NCBI RefSeq assembly: GCF_042466115.1 | Contig: NZ_JAXHBQ010000001.1 | Location: 2,790,001 to 2,854,000 of the forward strand | Length of the DNA stretch: 64,000 nucleotides | Direction of reading: 5' to 3' | DNA from: SW4 sp042466115 | GTDB taxonomy: Bacteria; Pseudomonadota; Alphaproteobacteria; Rhodobacterales; Rhodobacteraceae | Shown: piece after piece, positions 34,333-43,756 of the stretch | Numbering within the stretch: the stretch's first letter is position 1 | How the letters are laid out: each line of letters starts with the position of its first letter | Notes under the pieces: model-generated | What the model saw: the letters and a program-made list of their open reading frames with translations, nothing else | The model's database searches: none | Told to the model about the DNA's origin: nothing | Program-made: the position numbers and the translations under genes

Positions 34333-34359
34333 CCTGCCCCGGCATCAGGTCGGGGCAGG
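34333..34359 (+). repeat. Intergenic stem-loop between narK2 and narG
   Basis: A perfect 9-bp stem (34333-34341 with 34351-34359) closes a 9-base loop. No T-run follows. It may adjust the relative amounts of transporter and reductase mRNA. Confidence 0.6.
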
Positions 34360-34383
34360 TCCACCCCCACAGGAGACTGCAAA

Positions 34384-37300
34384 ATGAGCCACCTGCTCGA
34401 CAGATTGAACTTCCTCCAGTCAAGCACGCTGGAAACATTTTCAGATGGGCACGGCAAAGTGACCCGCGAAGGCCGCGATTGGGAAGACACCTATCGCAAC
34501 CGCTGGCGCCACGACAAAGTCGTCCGCTCGACCCATGGTGTGAACTGCACCGGGTCTTGTAGCTGGAAGATTTACGTCAAGTCCGGCATCGTTACCTGGG
34601 AAACCCAGCAAACGGATTATCCGCGCACGCGGCCCGATCTGCCCAACCACGAACCACGCGGCTGTGCCCGTGGCGCGTCATACAGCTGGTATCTTTATTC
34701 TGCCAACCGCGTCAAAAACCCGCTGGTGCGGGGCCGGTTGATGAAGGTCTGGCGCAAGATGCGCGAAACCATGGACCCGATCGAGGCCTGGACGAAACTG
34801 CAGGCCGATCCGGTTCTGCGTGCATCCTATGTTGAAACCCGCGGCAAGGGCGGCTTTGTGCGCGCCACGTGGGACGAAGCCACCGAAATCACCGCCGCCG
34901 CCAACGCCTATACGGCGAAAACATACGGCCCCGACCGCGTGTTCGGCTTTTCGCCGATCCCCGCGATGTCGATGGTCAGCTACGCCGCCGGTTCGCGCTA
35001 TCTGTCGCTGATGGGCGGCGTGTGCATGTCGTTCTACGACTGGTATTGCGATCTGCCGCCTGCGTCACCGATGACATGGGGCGAACAGACCGATGTGCCG
35101 GAAAGTGCGGACTGGTATAACGCCGGTTACCTGCTGCTGTGGGGCTCGAACGTGCCGCAGACCCGCACGCCGGATGCGCATTTCTATACCGAAGCACGCT
35201 ACAAAGGCACCAAATCCGCCGTCATCTGCCCCGATTACTCCGAGGCCGCGAAGTTTGGCGATGTCTGGTTGAATGCCAAGCAAGGCACGGACGCCGCACT
35301 GGCGATGGCCTTTGGCCACGTGATCTTGCGGGACTTCCATCTTGATCGCCAGACGCCGTATTTCGAGGACTACGTGCGCAAGTATTCCGACTTCCCGATG
35401 CTGGTCCAGCTTGAGGAAAAGGATGGCCGCATGGTGGCGGGCCGGTTCCTGCGCGCCGACGATCTGGCTGGGAAACTTGGCGAAAAGAACAACCCCGAAT
35501 GGAAAACCGTGGCTTATGACGAAAAGTCGGACAGTCTGGTGTCGCCCAACGGGTCGGTTGGCTATCGTTGGGGCGAAGACGGTGAATGGAACCTTGAAGA
35601 AAAGGCCAACGCCGCCGAAACCAAACTCAAGCTCAGCCTGGTCCTGGAAGAAGATCACGACGATGTCGTCGGCGTTGATTTCCCCTACTTTGGCGGTGAA
35701 ACCTTTGGCCAGTTTGAAACGGACGCCGATCACCCCGATGTGCTGACGCGCAACATTCCGGTCAAGATGATCAAGGGGCCAAAGGGCAAGAAGATCGCCG
35801 TGGCCACTGTGTTCGACCTGTTCTGCGCCAACTACGGCCTTGATCGCGGCTTGGGCGGTGATTGGGTCACATCCGATTTCGCCGACGACATGCCCGGCAC
35901 ACCCGCATGGGCGGAAAAGATCACCGGCGTGCCCGCCGACAAGATCATCCATGTCGCGCGCGAATTTGCCGACAACGCCGAAAAGACCAACGGCAAGTCG
36001 ATGGTCATCATCGGTGCGGCGATGAACCACTGGTATCACATGGATATGAACTATCGCGGCGTGATCAACATGCTGGTCATGTGTGGCTGCGTGGGGCAAT
36101 CGGGCGGCGGCTGGGCGCACTATGTGGGCCAGGAAAAACTGCGCCCGCAAACCGGCTGGCAACCGCTGGCCTTTGCGCTGGACTGGAACCGCCCGCCACG
36201 GCACATGAACTCCACCTCGGCGTGGTATGCGCACACCGATCAGTGGCGGTATGAAACCCTTGAATCCAAGGAAATCCTGTCACCCACAGCCCCCGCAGGG
36301 GACTGGGACATCAACCTGATTGATTACAACATCCGTGCCGAACGCATGGGCTGGCTGCCTTCGGCGCCGCAGTTGAAAACCAATCCGCTTGAGGTTGCCA
36401 AATCAGCCAAAGCCGCAGGCAAGGAGATCCCAGCCTATGTGGCCGAGCACCTGAAATCGGGCGATCTGGAAATGTCCTGCGAAGACCCGGATGCGCCCGA
36501 AAACTGGCCCCGCAACCTGTTTGTGTGGCGCTCCAACCTGTTGGGATCATCAGGCAAGGGCCATGAATACTTCCTCAAGCACCTGCTGGGCACCGATCAC
36601 GGCGTGATGGGCAAGGACTTGGGCGAAGATGGCGGGCAACTTCCCAAGGAAGCGAAATGGCACGACGAAGCGCCGCGCGGCAAACTGGACCTGCTGGTCA
36701 CGATCGACTTCCGCATGTCCACCACCTGCGTCTATTCCGACATCGTTCTGCCAACGGCCAGCTGGTATGAAAAGGACGATATGAACACGTCCGATATGCA
36801 CCCGTTCATTCACCCGCTTCAGGCGGCGGTGGACCCCGCATATGAATCCAAATCGGACTGGGAAATCTTCAAGGCGATTGCCAAGAAGTTTCAGGAATTC
36901 ACCCCCGGTTATCTGGGCGTGGAAACGGATATCGTCCAACTGCCGATCCTGCACGATACCCCTGCGGAAATTGCGCAGGATCAGGTGCTGGACTGGAAGA
37001 AAGGCGAATGCGATCTGATCCCCGGCAAGACCGCGCCCGCCTATGTGGCGGTCGAACGGGATTACACGGCGATCTATGACCGCTTTACCGCGCTTGGGCC
37101 ATTGATGGACAAGCTGGGCAATGGCGGCAAAGGCATCGGCTGGAATACCCAGACCGAAATCGACAACCTGTCGGACCTGAACGGCGTGCAACTGGACGGT
37201 TCTGCCGCCGGACGCCCCAAGATCGACACGGCGATTGACGCCTGCGAAGTCATCCTGATGCTGGCGCCGGAAACCAACGGTGAAGTGGCCGTCAAGGCAT

Positions 37301-38115
37301 GGGAAGCCCTTGAAAAGGCGACAGGGCGCGAACATGCGCACTTGGCCGAAGGGGAACACCACAACAAGATACGGTTCCATGATATCGCGGCACAACCTCG
37401 CAAGATCATCTCCTCGCCGACATGGTCGGGGATCGAAAGCGAAAAGGTCAGCTATAACGCCGGCTATACCAACGTTCACGAACTGATCCCGTGGCGCACC
37501 CTGACGGGCCGCCAGCAGCTTTATCAGGATCACCTGTGGATGCGGGCATTCGGTGAAGGCTTTATGTCCTATCGCCCTCCTGTTGATCTGAAAACGATCA
37601 CGGCGGACGTGCTGGATGCGGGCGACACTTTGGTGCTGAACTTTATCACGCCCCACCAGAAATGGGGGATCCACTCGACCTATACCGACAACCTGTTGAT
37701 GCTGACGCTGAACAGGGGCGGGCCGGTGGTCTGGATTTCCGAAGTCGATGCCAAATCGGCGGGGATCGTCGATAACGACTGGATCGAGGTCTATAACATC
37801 AACGGGGCGCTGACGGCGCGTGCCGTGGTGTCCCAGCGGATCAAGGAAGGTACGACCTTCATGTATCACGCACAGGAAAAGATCGTGAATACGCCCGGCT
37901 CCGAAAAGACCGGTAATCGCGGCGGTATCCACAATTCGGTCACCCGCGCCACGCTGAAGCCAACCCATATGATCGGCGGCTATGCCCACCAGTCCTACGG
38001 CTTCAACTACTACGGCACGGTCGGGTCCAACCGCGACGAATTTGTCGTGATCCGCAAAATGAAAAAGGTCGACTGGCTCGACGATGAAGCAACTCCTGTG
38101 GAGGCAGCCCAATGA
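34384..38115 (+). CDS. narG: Respiratory nitrate reductase alpha subunit
   Basis: A 1243-residue molybdenum enzyme that reduces nitrate to nitrite at the cytoplasmic face of the membrane. The FS0 [4Fe-4S] ligands His51, Cys55, Cys59 and Cys94 and the Mo-ligating Asp223 (in WYCDLPPASP) all match the E. coli pattern. There is no twin-arginine signal, as expected for cytoplasm-facing NarG. The full length is normal. An AGGAG site precedes the ATG, and the stop overlaps narH as ATGA. Confidence 0.98.
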   Translation: MSHLLDRLNFLQSSTLETFSDGHGKVTREGRDWEDTYRNRWRHDKVVRSTHGVNCTGSCSWKIYVKSGIVTWETQQTDYPRTRPDLPNHEPRGCARGASYSWYLYSANRVKNPLVRGRLMKVWRKMRETMDPIEAWTKLQADPVLRASYVETRGKGGFVRATWDEATEITAAANAYTAKTYGPDRVFGFSPIPAMSMVSYAAGSRYLSLMGGVCMSFYDWYCDLPPASPMTWGEQTDVPESADWYNAGYLLLWGSNVPQTRTPDAHFYTEARYKGTKSAVICPDYSEAAKFGDVWLNAKQGTDAALAMAFGHVILRDFHLDRQTPYFEDYVRKYSDFPMLVQLEEKDGRMVAGRFLRADDLAGKLGEKNNPEWKTVAYDEKSDSLVSPNGSVGYRWGEDGEWNLEEKANAAETKLKLSLVLEEDHDDVVGVDFPYFGGETFGQFETDADHPDVLTRNIPVKMIKGPKGKKIAVATVFDLFCANYGLDRGLGGDWVTSDFADDMPGTPAWAEKITGVPADKIIHVAREFADNAEKTNGKSMVIIGAAMNHWYHMDMNYRGVINMLVMCGCVGQSGGGWAHYVGQEKLRPQTGWQPLAFALDWNRPPRHMNSTSAWYAHTDQWRYETLESKEILSPTAPAGDWDINLIDYNIRAERMGWLPSAPQLKTNPLEVAKSAKAAGKEIPAYVAEHLKSGDLEMSCEDPDAPENWPRNLFVWRSNLLGSSGKGHEYFLKHLLGTDHGVMGKDLGEDGGQLPKEAKWHDEAPRGKLDLLVTIDFRMSTTCVYSDIVLPTASWYEKDDMNTSDMHPFIHPLQAAVDPAYESKSDWEIFKAIAKKFQEFTPGYLGVETDIVQLPILHDTPAEIAQDQVLDWKKGECDLIPGKTAPAYVAVERDYTAIYDRFTALGPLMDKLGNGGKGIGWNTQTEIDNLSDLNGVQLDGSAAGRPKIDTAIDACEVILMLAPETNGEVAVKAWEALEKATGREHAHLAEGEHHNKIRFHDIAAQPRKIISSPTWSGIESEKVSYNAGYTNVHELIPWRTLTGRQQLYQDHLWMRAFGEGFMSYRPPVDLKTITADVLDAGDTLVLNFITPHQKWGIHSTYTDNLLMLTLNRGGPVVWISEVDAKSAGIVDNDWIEVYNINGALTARAVVSQRIKEGTTFMYHAQEKIVNTPGSEKTGNRGGIHNSVTRATLKPTHMIGGYAHQSYGFNYYGTVGSNRDEFVVIRKMKKVDWLDDEATPVEAAQ

Positions 38116-39635
38116 GAATTCGCGCACAAATCGGCATGGTGCTGAACCTTGATAAATGCATCGGGTGTCACACCTGCAGCGTTACCTGCAAAAACGTCTG
38201 GACCAGCCGTGACGGCGTTGAATACGCATGGTTCAACAACGTCGAAACCAAACCGGGCCTTGGCTATCCCACCGACTGGGAAAATCAGGCGCGCTGGAAT
38301 GGCGGCTGGGAACGCTCCAAGGCGGGCAAACTGCGCCCCAAACAGGGTGGCAAATGGCGGATTTTGGCCAATATCTTTGCCAACCCCGATCTGCCGGAAA
38401 TCGACGACTATTATGAACCGTTCGATTTCGACTATGACCACCTGAAAAGCGCGCCCGAAGGCAAAGCATTCCCCACGGCGCGCCCCCGTTCCAAGATCAC
38501 CGGCGAGCGGATGCAGAAGATCGAAAAGGGGCCCAACTGGGAAGAAATCCTTGGCGGCGAATTTGAAAAGCGGTCAGAGGATTACAACTTCGAGGGCATC
38601 CAGAAACAGATGTATGGCGAATACGAGAATACATTCATGATGTATTTGCCGCGTCTGTGCGAACACTGCCTGAACCCCGCCTGTGCCGCGTCCTGCCCGT
38701 CAGGTGCGATCTACAAGCGCGAGGAAGACGGTATCGTGCTGATTGATCAGGAAAAATGCCGCGGCTGGCGCATGTGTGTGTCGGGCTGTCCCTACAAGAA
38801 AATCTACTACAACTGGGAAAGCGGCAAATCGGAAAAATGCACCCTGTGCTACCCACGCATTGAATCGGGCAACCCCACGGTCTGTTCGGAAACCTGCGTG
38901 GGCCGCATCCGCTATCTGGGTGTGATGCTTTATGACGCCGACAAGATCGAAGAGGCGGCCAATGTGTCCGACGAGCAGGATCTTTATGACGCGCAACTGG
39001 GTGTCTTCCTTGACCCAAGCGACCCCGAGGTGATCAAAGCCGCCCGCGCGGATGGTATCCCCGAGGACTGGATCAAATCGGCGCAGGAAAGCCCGATCTG
39101 GAAGATGGCGATGGACTGGAAAGTGGCCTTCCCGCTGCACCCCGAATATCGCACCTTGCCGATGGTCTGGTATATCCCGCCGCTGTCACCAATCCAGAAC
39201 GCCGCCGAAGCCGGCGCGATCAGTTCCAAGAACGGTATGCCAGACGTCAAGAACCTGCGCATTCCGGTCAAATACCTCGCCAATATGCTGACAGCGGGCG
39301 ACGAAGCCCCCGTTGTCACGGCGCTGGAACGGATGCTGGCGATGCGTTCTTACATGCGCTCAAAGACCATCGAGGGTGTGAACGACGAAGGGATTGCCGA
39401 TAGCGTTGGCCTGACCGGTCGCCAGATCGAGGACATGTATAAGATCATGGCCCTTGCCGACTACGAAGATCGCTTTGTGATCCCCACAACCCACCGCGAA
39501 CAGGTCGAAGAAGCCTATGACCTTAAGGGTGGCTGCGGCTTTACCGATACCAACGGTTGCGGTGGCGGATCATCAAAGGGTTCGCTGTTTGGCGGCTCCA
39601 AGAAACCCCTGAAAATGCCGATGGAGGCGAAGTAA
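38112..39635 (+). CDS. narH: Respiratory nitrate reductase beta subunit
   Basis: A 507-residue iron-sulfur electron-transfer subunit. Four cysteine groups are visible (CIGCHTCSVTC; CEHCLNPACAASCP; CRGWRMCVSGCP; CTLCYPRIESGNPTVCSETC). The Trp in the third is the usual NarH replacement that makes one [3Fe-4S] centre beside three [4Fe-4S] centres. It transfers electrons from NarI haem to NarG. The C-terminus has a glycine-rich stretch. The stop overlaps the narJ start as TAATG. Confidence 0.98.
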   Translation: MRIRAQIGMVLNLDKCIGCHTCSVTCKNVWTSRDGVEYAWFNNVETKPGLGYPTDWENQARWNGGWERSKAGKLRPKQGGKWRILANIFANPDLPEIDDYYEPFDFDYDHLKSAPEGKAFPTARPRSKITGERMQKIEKGPNWEEILGGEFEKRSEDYNFEGIQKQMYGEYENTFMMYLPRLCEHCLNPACAASCPSGAIYKREEDGIVLIDQEKCRGWRMCVSGCPYKKIYYNWESGKSEKCTLCYPRIESGNPTVCSETCVGRIRYLGVMLYDADKIEEAANVSDEQDLYDAQLGVFLDPSDPEVIKAARADGIPEDWIKSAQESPIWKMAMDWKVAFPLHPEYRTLPMVWYIPPLSPIQNAAEAGAISSKNGMPDVKNLRIPVKYLANMLTAGDEAPVVTALERMLAMRSYMRSKTIEGVNDEGIADSVGLTGRQIEDMYKIMALADYEDRFVIPTTHREQVEEAYDLKGGCGFTDTNGCGGGSSKGSLFGGSKKPLKMPMEAK

Positions 39636-40339
39636 TGGACCGCACATTCAAAGCGATCTCGCTGATCCTGAGTTACCCGACGATCGAATTGCAGCAGGCC
39701 ATGCCGGAAATCGGGGGCGTTCTTGCCGCCGACACACGGCTGACGGCTGCGGCGCGTCGGGACCTGCGCCCGCTGGTGGAGGAGCTTGGCGGGCGCGACA
39801 TCTACGAGCTGCAAGAACAGTATGTGATGCTGTTTGACCGCTCGCGCACATTGTCGCTGAACCTGTTTGAACACGTGCACGGCGAAAGCCGTGATCGTGG
39901 CGGCGCAATGGTGTCACTGGTGGAAACCTACCGCGATGGCGGGTTTGAACCGGTGACCTCCGAACTGCCGGATCACCTTCCGGTCCTGCTCGAATTCCTG
40001 GCCACGCGTTCCCAAACTGAGGGTCAGGAAACGCTGGCGGACGCGGCCCATATATTCGAGGCTTTGACGGTGCGTCTTGCGCGTCGTGAAAGCCCGTATG
40101 GTGCCGTGTTCGCCGCACTTTCACAGCTTGCCGCCGTGCAGGCCGACACCGAGGCCGTGGCCGAAATGCTGGCCCAGCCCGAGGTTGATCCAACCGACCT
40201 TGAGGCGCTCGACGAGGTCTGGGAGGAAAGCGAAGTGCTGTTCGGTCCCGACCCGAACGCAGGCTGCCCGCAGGTGCGCGACATGCTTGCGAATATGGAC
40301 ACCCCCATCAATCCCGACCCGCGCGTTGCGGCCGAATAG
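39635..40339 (+). CDS. narJ: Nitrate reductase molybdenum cofactor assembly chaperone
   Basis: A 234-residue, mostly helical chaperone of the TorD/NarJ family with the conserved YVMLFDRSRTLSLNLFEHVHGESRDRGGAM block. It binds apo-NarG for cofactor insertion and membrane docking and is not part of the final enzyme. The open frame begins earlier inside narH, but the ATG at 39635 overlapping the narH stop is the true start. narI follows after 12 bases. Confidence 0.96.
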   Translation: MDRTFKAISLILSYPTIELQQAMPEIGGVLAADTRLTAAARRDLRPLVEELGGRDIYELQEQYVMLFDRSRTLSLNLFEHVHGESRDRGGAMVSLVETYRDGGFEPVTSELPDHLPVLLEFLATRSQTEGQETLADAAHIFEALTVRLARRESPYGAVFAALSQLAAVQADTEAVAEMLAQPEVDPTDLEALDEVWEESEVLFGPDPNAGCPQVRDMLANMDTPINPDPRVAAE

Positions 40340-40351
40340 GAGGCACCCAGA

Positions 40352-41095
40352 ATGTTTGGTAATCTCGATATCAATTTCATCATCTTTGGCATCATGCCCT
40401 ATGCGGCCCTGACGATTCTGGTCGTGGGCTCCATCGCCCGTTACGATCGTGATCAATACACGTGGAAATCCTCTTCCAGTCAGTTGCTGCGCCGCAAGCA
40501 ATTGATCTGGGGGTCGATCCTGTTTCACGTCGGGATCATCACGATCTTCTTTGGTCACCTTGTCGGGTTGTTCACACCGGTCTGGGTGCTGGACGCCTTG
40601 GGCGTGCCTTATGCGCTCAAGCAGTGGATGGCCGTTATCATCGGTGGCCCTGCCGGTGTCGCTGCGCTGATCGGGGGCACGATGTTGCTGCATCGCCGCC
40701 TGACCGATGCGCGTATCCGCGCCCATTCAAGCTGGTCGGACATCATCGTCATGGTGCTGATCTGGCTGCAACTGCTGATTGGCCTGCTGACCATCACCCA
40801 GACCCTGCAACACATGGACGGATCGGAAATGGTGCGCTTCATGAGCTGGTCGCAAAGCATCGTGACATGGAACATCAACGCATGGGTCACGGTTGTTGAC
40901 GTGCACTGGCTTTACAAGTTGCATATCTTCCTTGGTCTGCTGATCACGGCCTACTTCCCGTTCACGCGCCTTGTGCACATGATTTCGGGCTTTGCCGCAC
41001 CGTTCCGGTTCCTGCTGCGTCCGGGTTATCAGATCGTGCGCTCGCGCCGTCAGAAACCACTTGCTGACCGCAAGTCCACGACACCGGCGGAGTAG
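40352..41095 (+). CDS. narI: Respiratory nitrate reductase gamma subunit (cytochrome b)
   Basis: A 247-residue membrane protein with five predicted helices that holds two b haems and oxidises quinol, giving electrons to NarH. Haem-ligand histidines are expected in ILFHVGIITIFFGHLVG (helix 2) and in LYKLHIFLG and TRLVHMISG (helix 5 region). Length is typical. A GGAGG site precedes the ATG; the PPIase gene starts 5 bases after the stop. Confidence 0.97.
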   Translation: MFGNLDINFIIFGIMPYAALTILVVGSIARYDRDQYTWKSSSSQLLRRKQLIWGSILFHVGIITIFFGHLVGLFTPVWVLDALGVPYALKQWMAVIIGGPAGVAALIGGTMLLHRRLTDARIRAHSSWSDIIVMVLIWLQLLIGLLTITQTLQHMDGSEMVRFMSWSQSIVTWNINAWVTVVDVHWLYKLHIFLGLLITAYFPFTRLVHMISGFAAPFRFLLRPGYQIVRSRRQKPLADRKSTTPAE

Positions 41096-41100
41096 GGGAT

Positions 41101-41913
41101 ATGAACGCAGCACTTTTCCCCGATCTGGTCGTCAATGGCGAAGCGGTGCCACATGCCGTTGTCGCCGCCGAGACACAAAATCAGGACGCGCCTGCGGGCA
41201 AACCCGGCATCGCGTGGCGCAAGGCCGCCAATGCGGTGGCGATCCGCACGCTTCTTTTGCAAGAAGCCAAGGCCCGCGATCTGGATGCGACACCCGAAGA
41301 AGTCGCACCGGGCCGCTTTGAAACCGACGAGGAGGCCCTGATCAGGGGCCTTCTTGACGCCGCCGTTGATGTGGCAACCCCGTCCGAGGCCGCGATCAAG
41401 GCCGAGTGGGACAAAGACCCGTCGCGCTTTCGCTCGCATCCCCTGTGGGAGGTGTCACATATCCTGTGTGCATGCGATCCGCGTGATCAGGACGCAACCG
41501 CCAAGGCATTGACCCGCGCAAACGGCCTGCTGAAGATCGTGCAGGGCGCGGATGCCAAGGGCTTTGCCGCCTTGGCTGCGCGCGAAAGCGATTGCGGCTC
41601 GAAATCGTCCGGCGGTGCGCTGGGCCAGCTTGGGCCGGGCGACACCGTGCCCGAATTCGAGGCTGCACTGCGCGATCTGGCCGAGGGCGCGATGACACAA
41701 GCGCCAGTGCTGACGCGCCACGGCTATCACCTCATCCGCATGGATGCGGTCGCAAAAGGCCAAGTGCTGCCCTTTGCTGCCGTGCGCGACAAGATCGCGG
41801 CGGCGCTGGAAAAGGCCGCATGGGTGCGCCAGTCGCGCGCCTTTATCGCAACCTTGGTCGCCACGGCAGACATCAAAGGGGCCGAATTGGGGACGGTCAT
41901 ACCACAAGGATAA
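41101..41913 (+). CDS. PpiC-type (parvulin) peptidyl-prolyl isomerase in the nar operon
   Basis: A 270-residue protein with a parvulin domain from about residue 115 to 220 (EVSHILCACDPRDQDA, FAALAARESDCGSKSSGGALGQLGPGDTVPEFEAAL, VLTRHGYHLIRMD). The N-terminal helical part resembles NifM/SurA-like chaperone arms. There is no signal peptide, so it acts in the cytoplasm, presumably helping to fold nitrate reductase subunits. Similar genes follow narI in several denitrifiers. Confidence 0.88.
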   Translation: MNAALFPDLVVNGEAVPHAVVAAETQNQDAPAGKPGIAWRKAANAVAIRTLLLQEAKARDLDATPEEVAPGRFETDEEALIRGLLDAAVDVATPSEAAIKAEWDKDPSRFRSHPLWEVSHILCACDPRDQDATAKALTRANGLLKIVQGADAKGFAALAARESDCGSKSSGGALGQLGPGDTVPEFEAALRDLAEGAMTQAPVLTRHGYHLIRMDAVAKGQVLPFAAVRDKIAAALEKAAWVRQSRAFIATLVATADIKGAELGTVIPQG

Positions 41914-41918
41914 AACCT

Positions 41919-42470
41919 ATGGGCCGCAGAGACATCCGTCTGTTAGCGCACGCGAAAATGGCACTGCCGGAACTGCCCGGCTTTGCCAATCCGCTTGATT
42001 TCATCGCCGAAGACCATCTGGCCGAACGCGAAATCTGTGCGCTGATTGACAGTGTGGCGGCCAGCGATGTCCCGGACGCGCAAACCTGTGAACGCATCAT
42101 CACCTTTTTGAAATACCAACTTCCGGCGCATCTTGAGGATGAAGAACGCGATCTTTTCCCCATGCTGCGCCGCAGGTGCGATGCCGAAGATGAAATCGAC
42201 AAGGCGCTCGACAAGCTGGAAAACGATCACGAACATGCCGCTGATGACACGCCCGCCGTGATCGCGCTTTTGGCGGGGCAGGCGATAGACGCGGCGGGGC
42301 GCACACGCCTGACCGACTATGCCCGCAACGCACGCCGCCACCTGATTTTTGAAAATGCGATCATCCTGCCGCTGGCACGGCTACGCCTGCGCACATCCGA
42401 TCTGAACCGGATGCGGGCAAATATGCTGAAACGGCGTGGTCTTGACCGCCTGTTGGGGGCGCCATGCTGA
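41919..42470 (+). CDS. Hemerythrin-like domain protein
   Basis: A 183-residue four-helix protein. The expected di-iron ligands of hemerythrin HHE domains are visible: His33 in EDHLAER, His71 and Glu75 in HLEDEER, His104 or His106 in ENDHEHA, and His141 and Glu145 in HLIFENA. Such proteins bind oxygen, NO or iron and are common next to denitrification genes, where they may protect or repair iron-sulfur enzymes from nitrosative stress. Its end overlaps the carbonic anhydrase gene by 7 bases. Confidence 0.85.
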   Translation: MGRRDIRLLAHAKMALPELPGFANPLDFIAEDHLAEREICALIDSVAASDVPDAQTCERIITFLKYQLPAHLEDEERDLFPMLRRRCDAEDEIDKALDKLENDHEHAADDTPAVIALLAGQAIDAAGRTRLTDYARNARRHLIFENAIILPLARLRLRTSDLNRMRANMLKRRGLDRLLGAPC

Positions 42471-43096
42471 ACGACCTTTTGAAACGCAATGTGCAGTGGT
42501 CGCAAGATCGCGCAGCACAGGAACCGGACTATTTTTCCCGTCTCGCGACCCAGCAATCGCCAGAATTTTTCTGGATCGGCTGTTCGGACAGCCGCGTGCC
42601 TGCCAATGTCGTTGCCGGCCTTGATCCGGGCGAGGTGTTCGTGCACCGCAATGTGGCCAATGTGATCCACTCGACCGATCTGAACATGCTGTCCGCGCTT
42701 GAATTTGCGGTCGAGGCACTGGGCATCCGCGAGGTGATCGTCTGTGGCCATTATGGCTGCGGCGGCGTCAAGGCCGCGAGCGAGGATTTCGCCAACGGTC
42801 TTGCCGATCACTGGCTGGAACCGATCCGCCGCCTTGCGCGCGCATACGCCGTCGATCTGTCCCAGGCCAAAGATTCCGAAGCGCGACGCGACCGCCTGTG
42901 CGAACTCAATGTGATCGAAGGCGTGCGCCGCGTGGCTGAAACGCCAATCCTGCAACGGGCGTGGCAGAACAACCGCGCGGTGCGCATTCACGGGCTGATT
43001 TATGGGCTGAAGGACGGGAGGTTGCGCGATCTGGATTGTACGGTCGGGCCGGGTCATTTTCAAAACGACACACTTGGCGATAGGAACACAGGATGA
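42464..43096 (+). CDS. Beta-class carbonic anhydrase
   Basis: A 210-residue zinc enzyme that interconverts CO2 and bicarbonate. The zinc ligands and catalytic dyad are clear: Cys40-x-Asp42-x-Arg44 (CSDSRVPAN), His96 and Cys99 (HYGCGG). It is translationally linked to both neighbours by overlaps, so it belongs to the nar operon. It may supply bicarbonate or buffer pH during anaerobic respiration, but the reason for this linkage is not known. Confidence 0.95.
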   Translation: MLNDLLKRNVQWSQDRAAQEPDYFSRLATQQSPEFFWIGCSDSRVPANVVAGLDPGEVFVHRNVANVIHSTDLNMLSALEFAVEALGIREVIVCGHYGCGGVKAASEDFANGLADHWLEPIRRLARAYAVDLSQAKDSEARRDRLCELNVIEGVRRVAETPILQRAWQNNRAVRIHGLIYGLKDGRLRDLDCTVGPGHFQNDTLGDRNTG

Positions 43097-43611
43097 AAAT
43101 TGCTTATACGATGGCCGCCGGGCGCGGGGATACCGACATGTTGCTGTCCCGCGTGGCGGGCGTGCTGGCAGACCGTGGCTATGCAACCCTTGGCACTGTG
43201 CAGATCAATACGGAACGCGGGTTGGGTCCGTGCGATATGGATATCTGGGTTCTGCCCGACGGCCCGACCCTGCGGATTTCCCAAGACCTTGGGCAGGCAT
43301 CAAGCGGTTGCCGGCTTGACCCGTCCGCCCTTGAAACAGCCGTTGGCCTGACCGCTTCGCGGTTGCGTGCAGGGGCCGACATTCTGATCATCAACAAGTT
43401 TGGCAAACACGAAGCGGAAGGGCGCGGGTTCCGCGATTTGATCGCTGACGCCGTTGAACTGGATATTCCTGTGCTTGTTGGGGTCAATGCGTTGAACCTT
43501 GACGCGTTCATGGAATTTGTCGGCCATGGGGCAAAACAGCTTCACCCGTCCGAGCGCGCAATTCAGGAATGGGTCTGGGACGTTTGCGCAGCCCACCAAG
43601 GTGCAGCCTAG
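43093..43611 (+). CDS. DUF2478 protein
   Basis: A 172-residue protein of the DUF2478 family. The start KIAYTMAAGRGDTDMLLSRVAGVLADRGY and the segments QDLGQASSGCRLDPSALE and ADILIINKFGKHEAEGRGF are diagnostic. The family has a P-loop-like fold and is usually linked to molybdenum transport or molybdoenzyme genes. A role in molybdenum or cofactor handling for nitrate reductase is therefore likely but unproven. It overlaps the previous gene as ATGA and closes the operon. Confidence 0.85.
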   Translation: MKIAYTMAAGRGDTDMLLSRVAGVLADRGYATLGTVQINTERGLGPCDMDIWVLPDGPTLRISQDLGQASSGCRLDPSALETAVGLTASRLRAGADILIINKFGKHEAEGRGFRDLIADAVELDIPVLVGVNALNLDAFMEFVGHGAKQLHPSERAIQEWVWDVCAAHQGAA

Positions 43612-43692
43612 GCGTCACTTGAATATCCGGACATCTGTTTTTTTGTGCATAAGGTCCGGGCGCGCCAAAAAGCGGCCTGTGTGCAAAATTTG

Positions 43693-43706
43693 TTTGAGTG
43701 CTCAAA
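43693..43706. promoter_or_regulatory. TetR-type operator, copy 1 (Rieske/ABC operon promoter)
   Basis: The palindrome TTTGAGTGCTCAAA lies 50 bases before the first Rieske oxygenase gene. It has the same half-site (TTTGAG) as the sites at 50998 and 58948. Confidence 0.75.
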
Positions 43707-43756
43707 TATAAATTGCTAGCCTGCCCCATGTTCACGCGCGCAAGGGGAGCACCGAA

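Noticed and set aside
36550..38127. 525-codon minus-strand frame opposite narG
   Set aside because: It is a codon-bias shadow of narG, which is intact and canonical.
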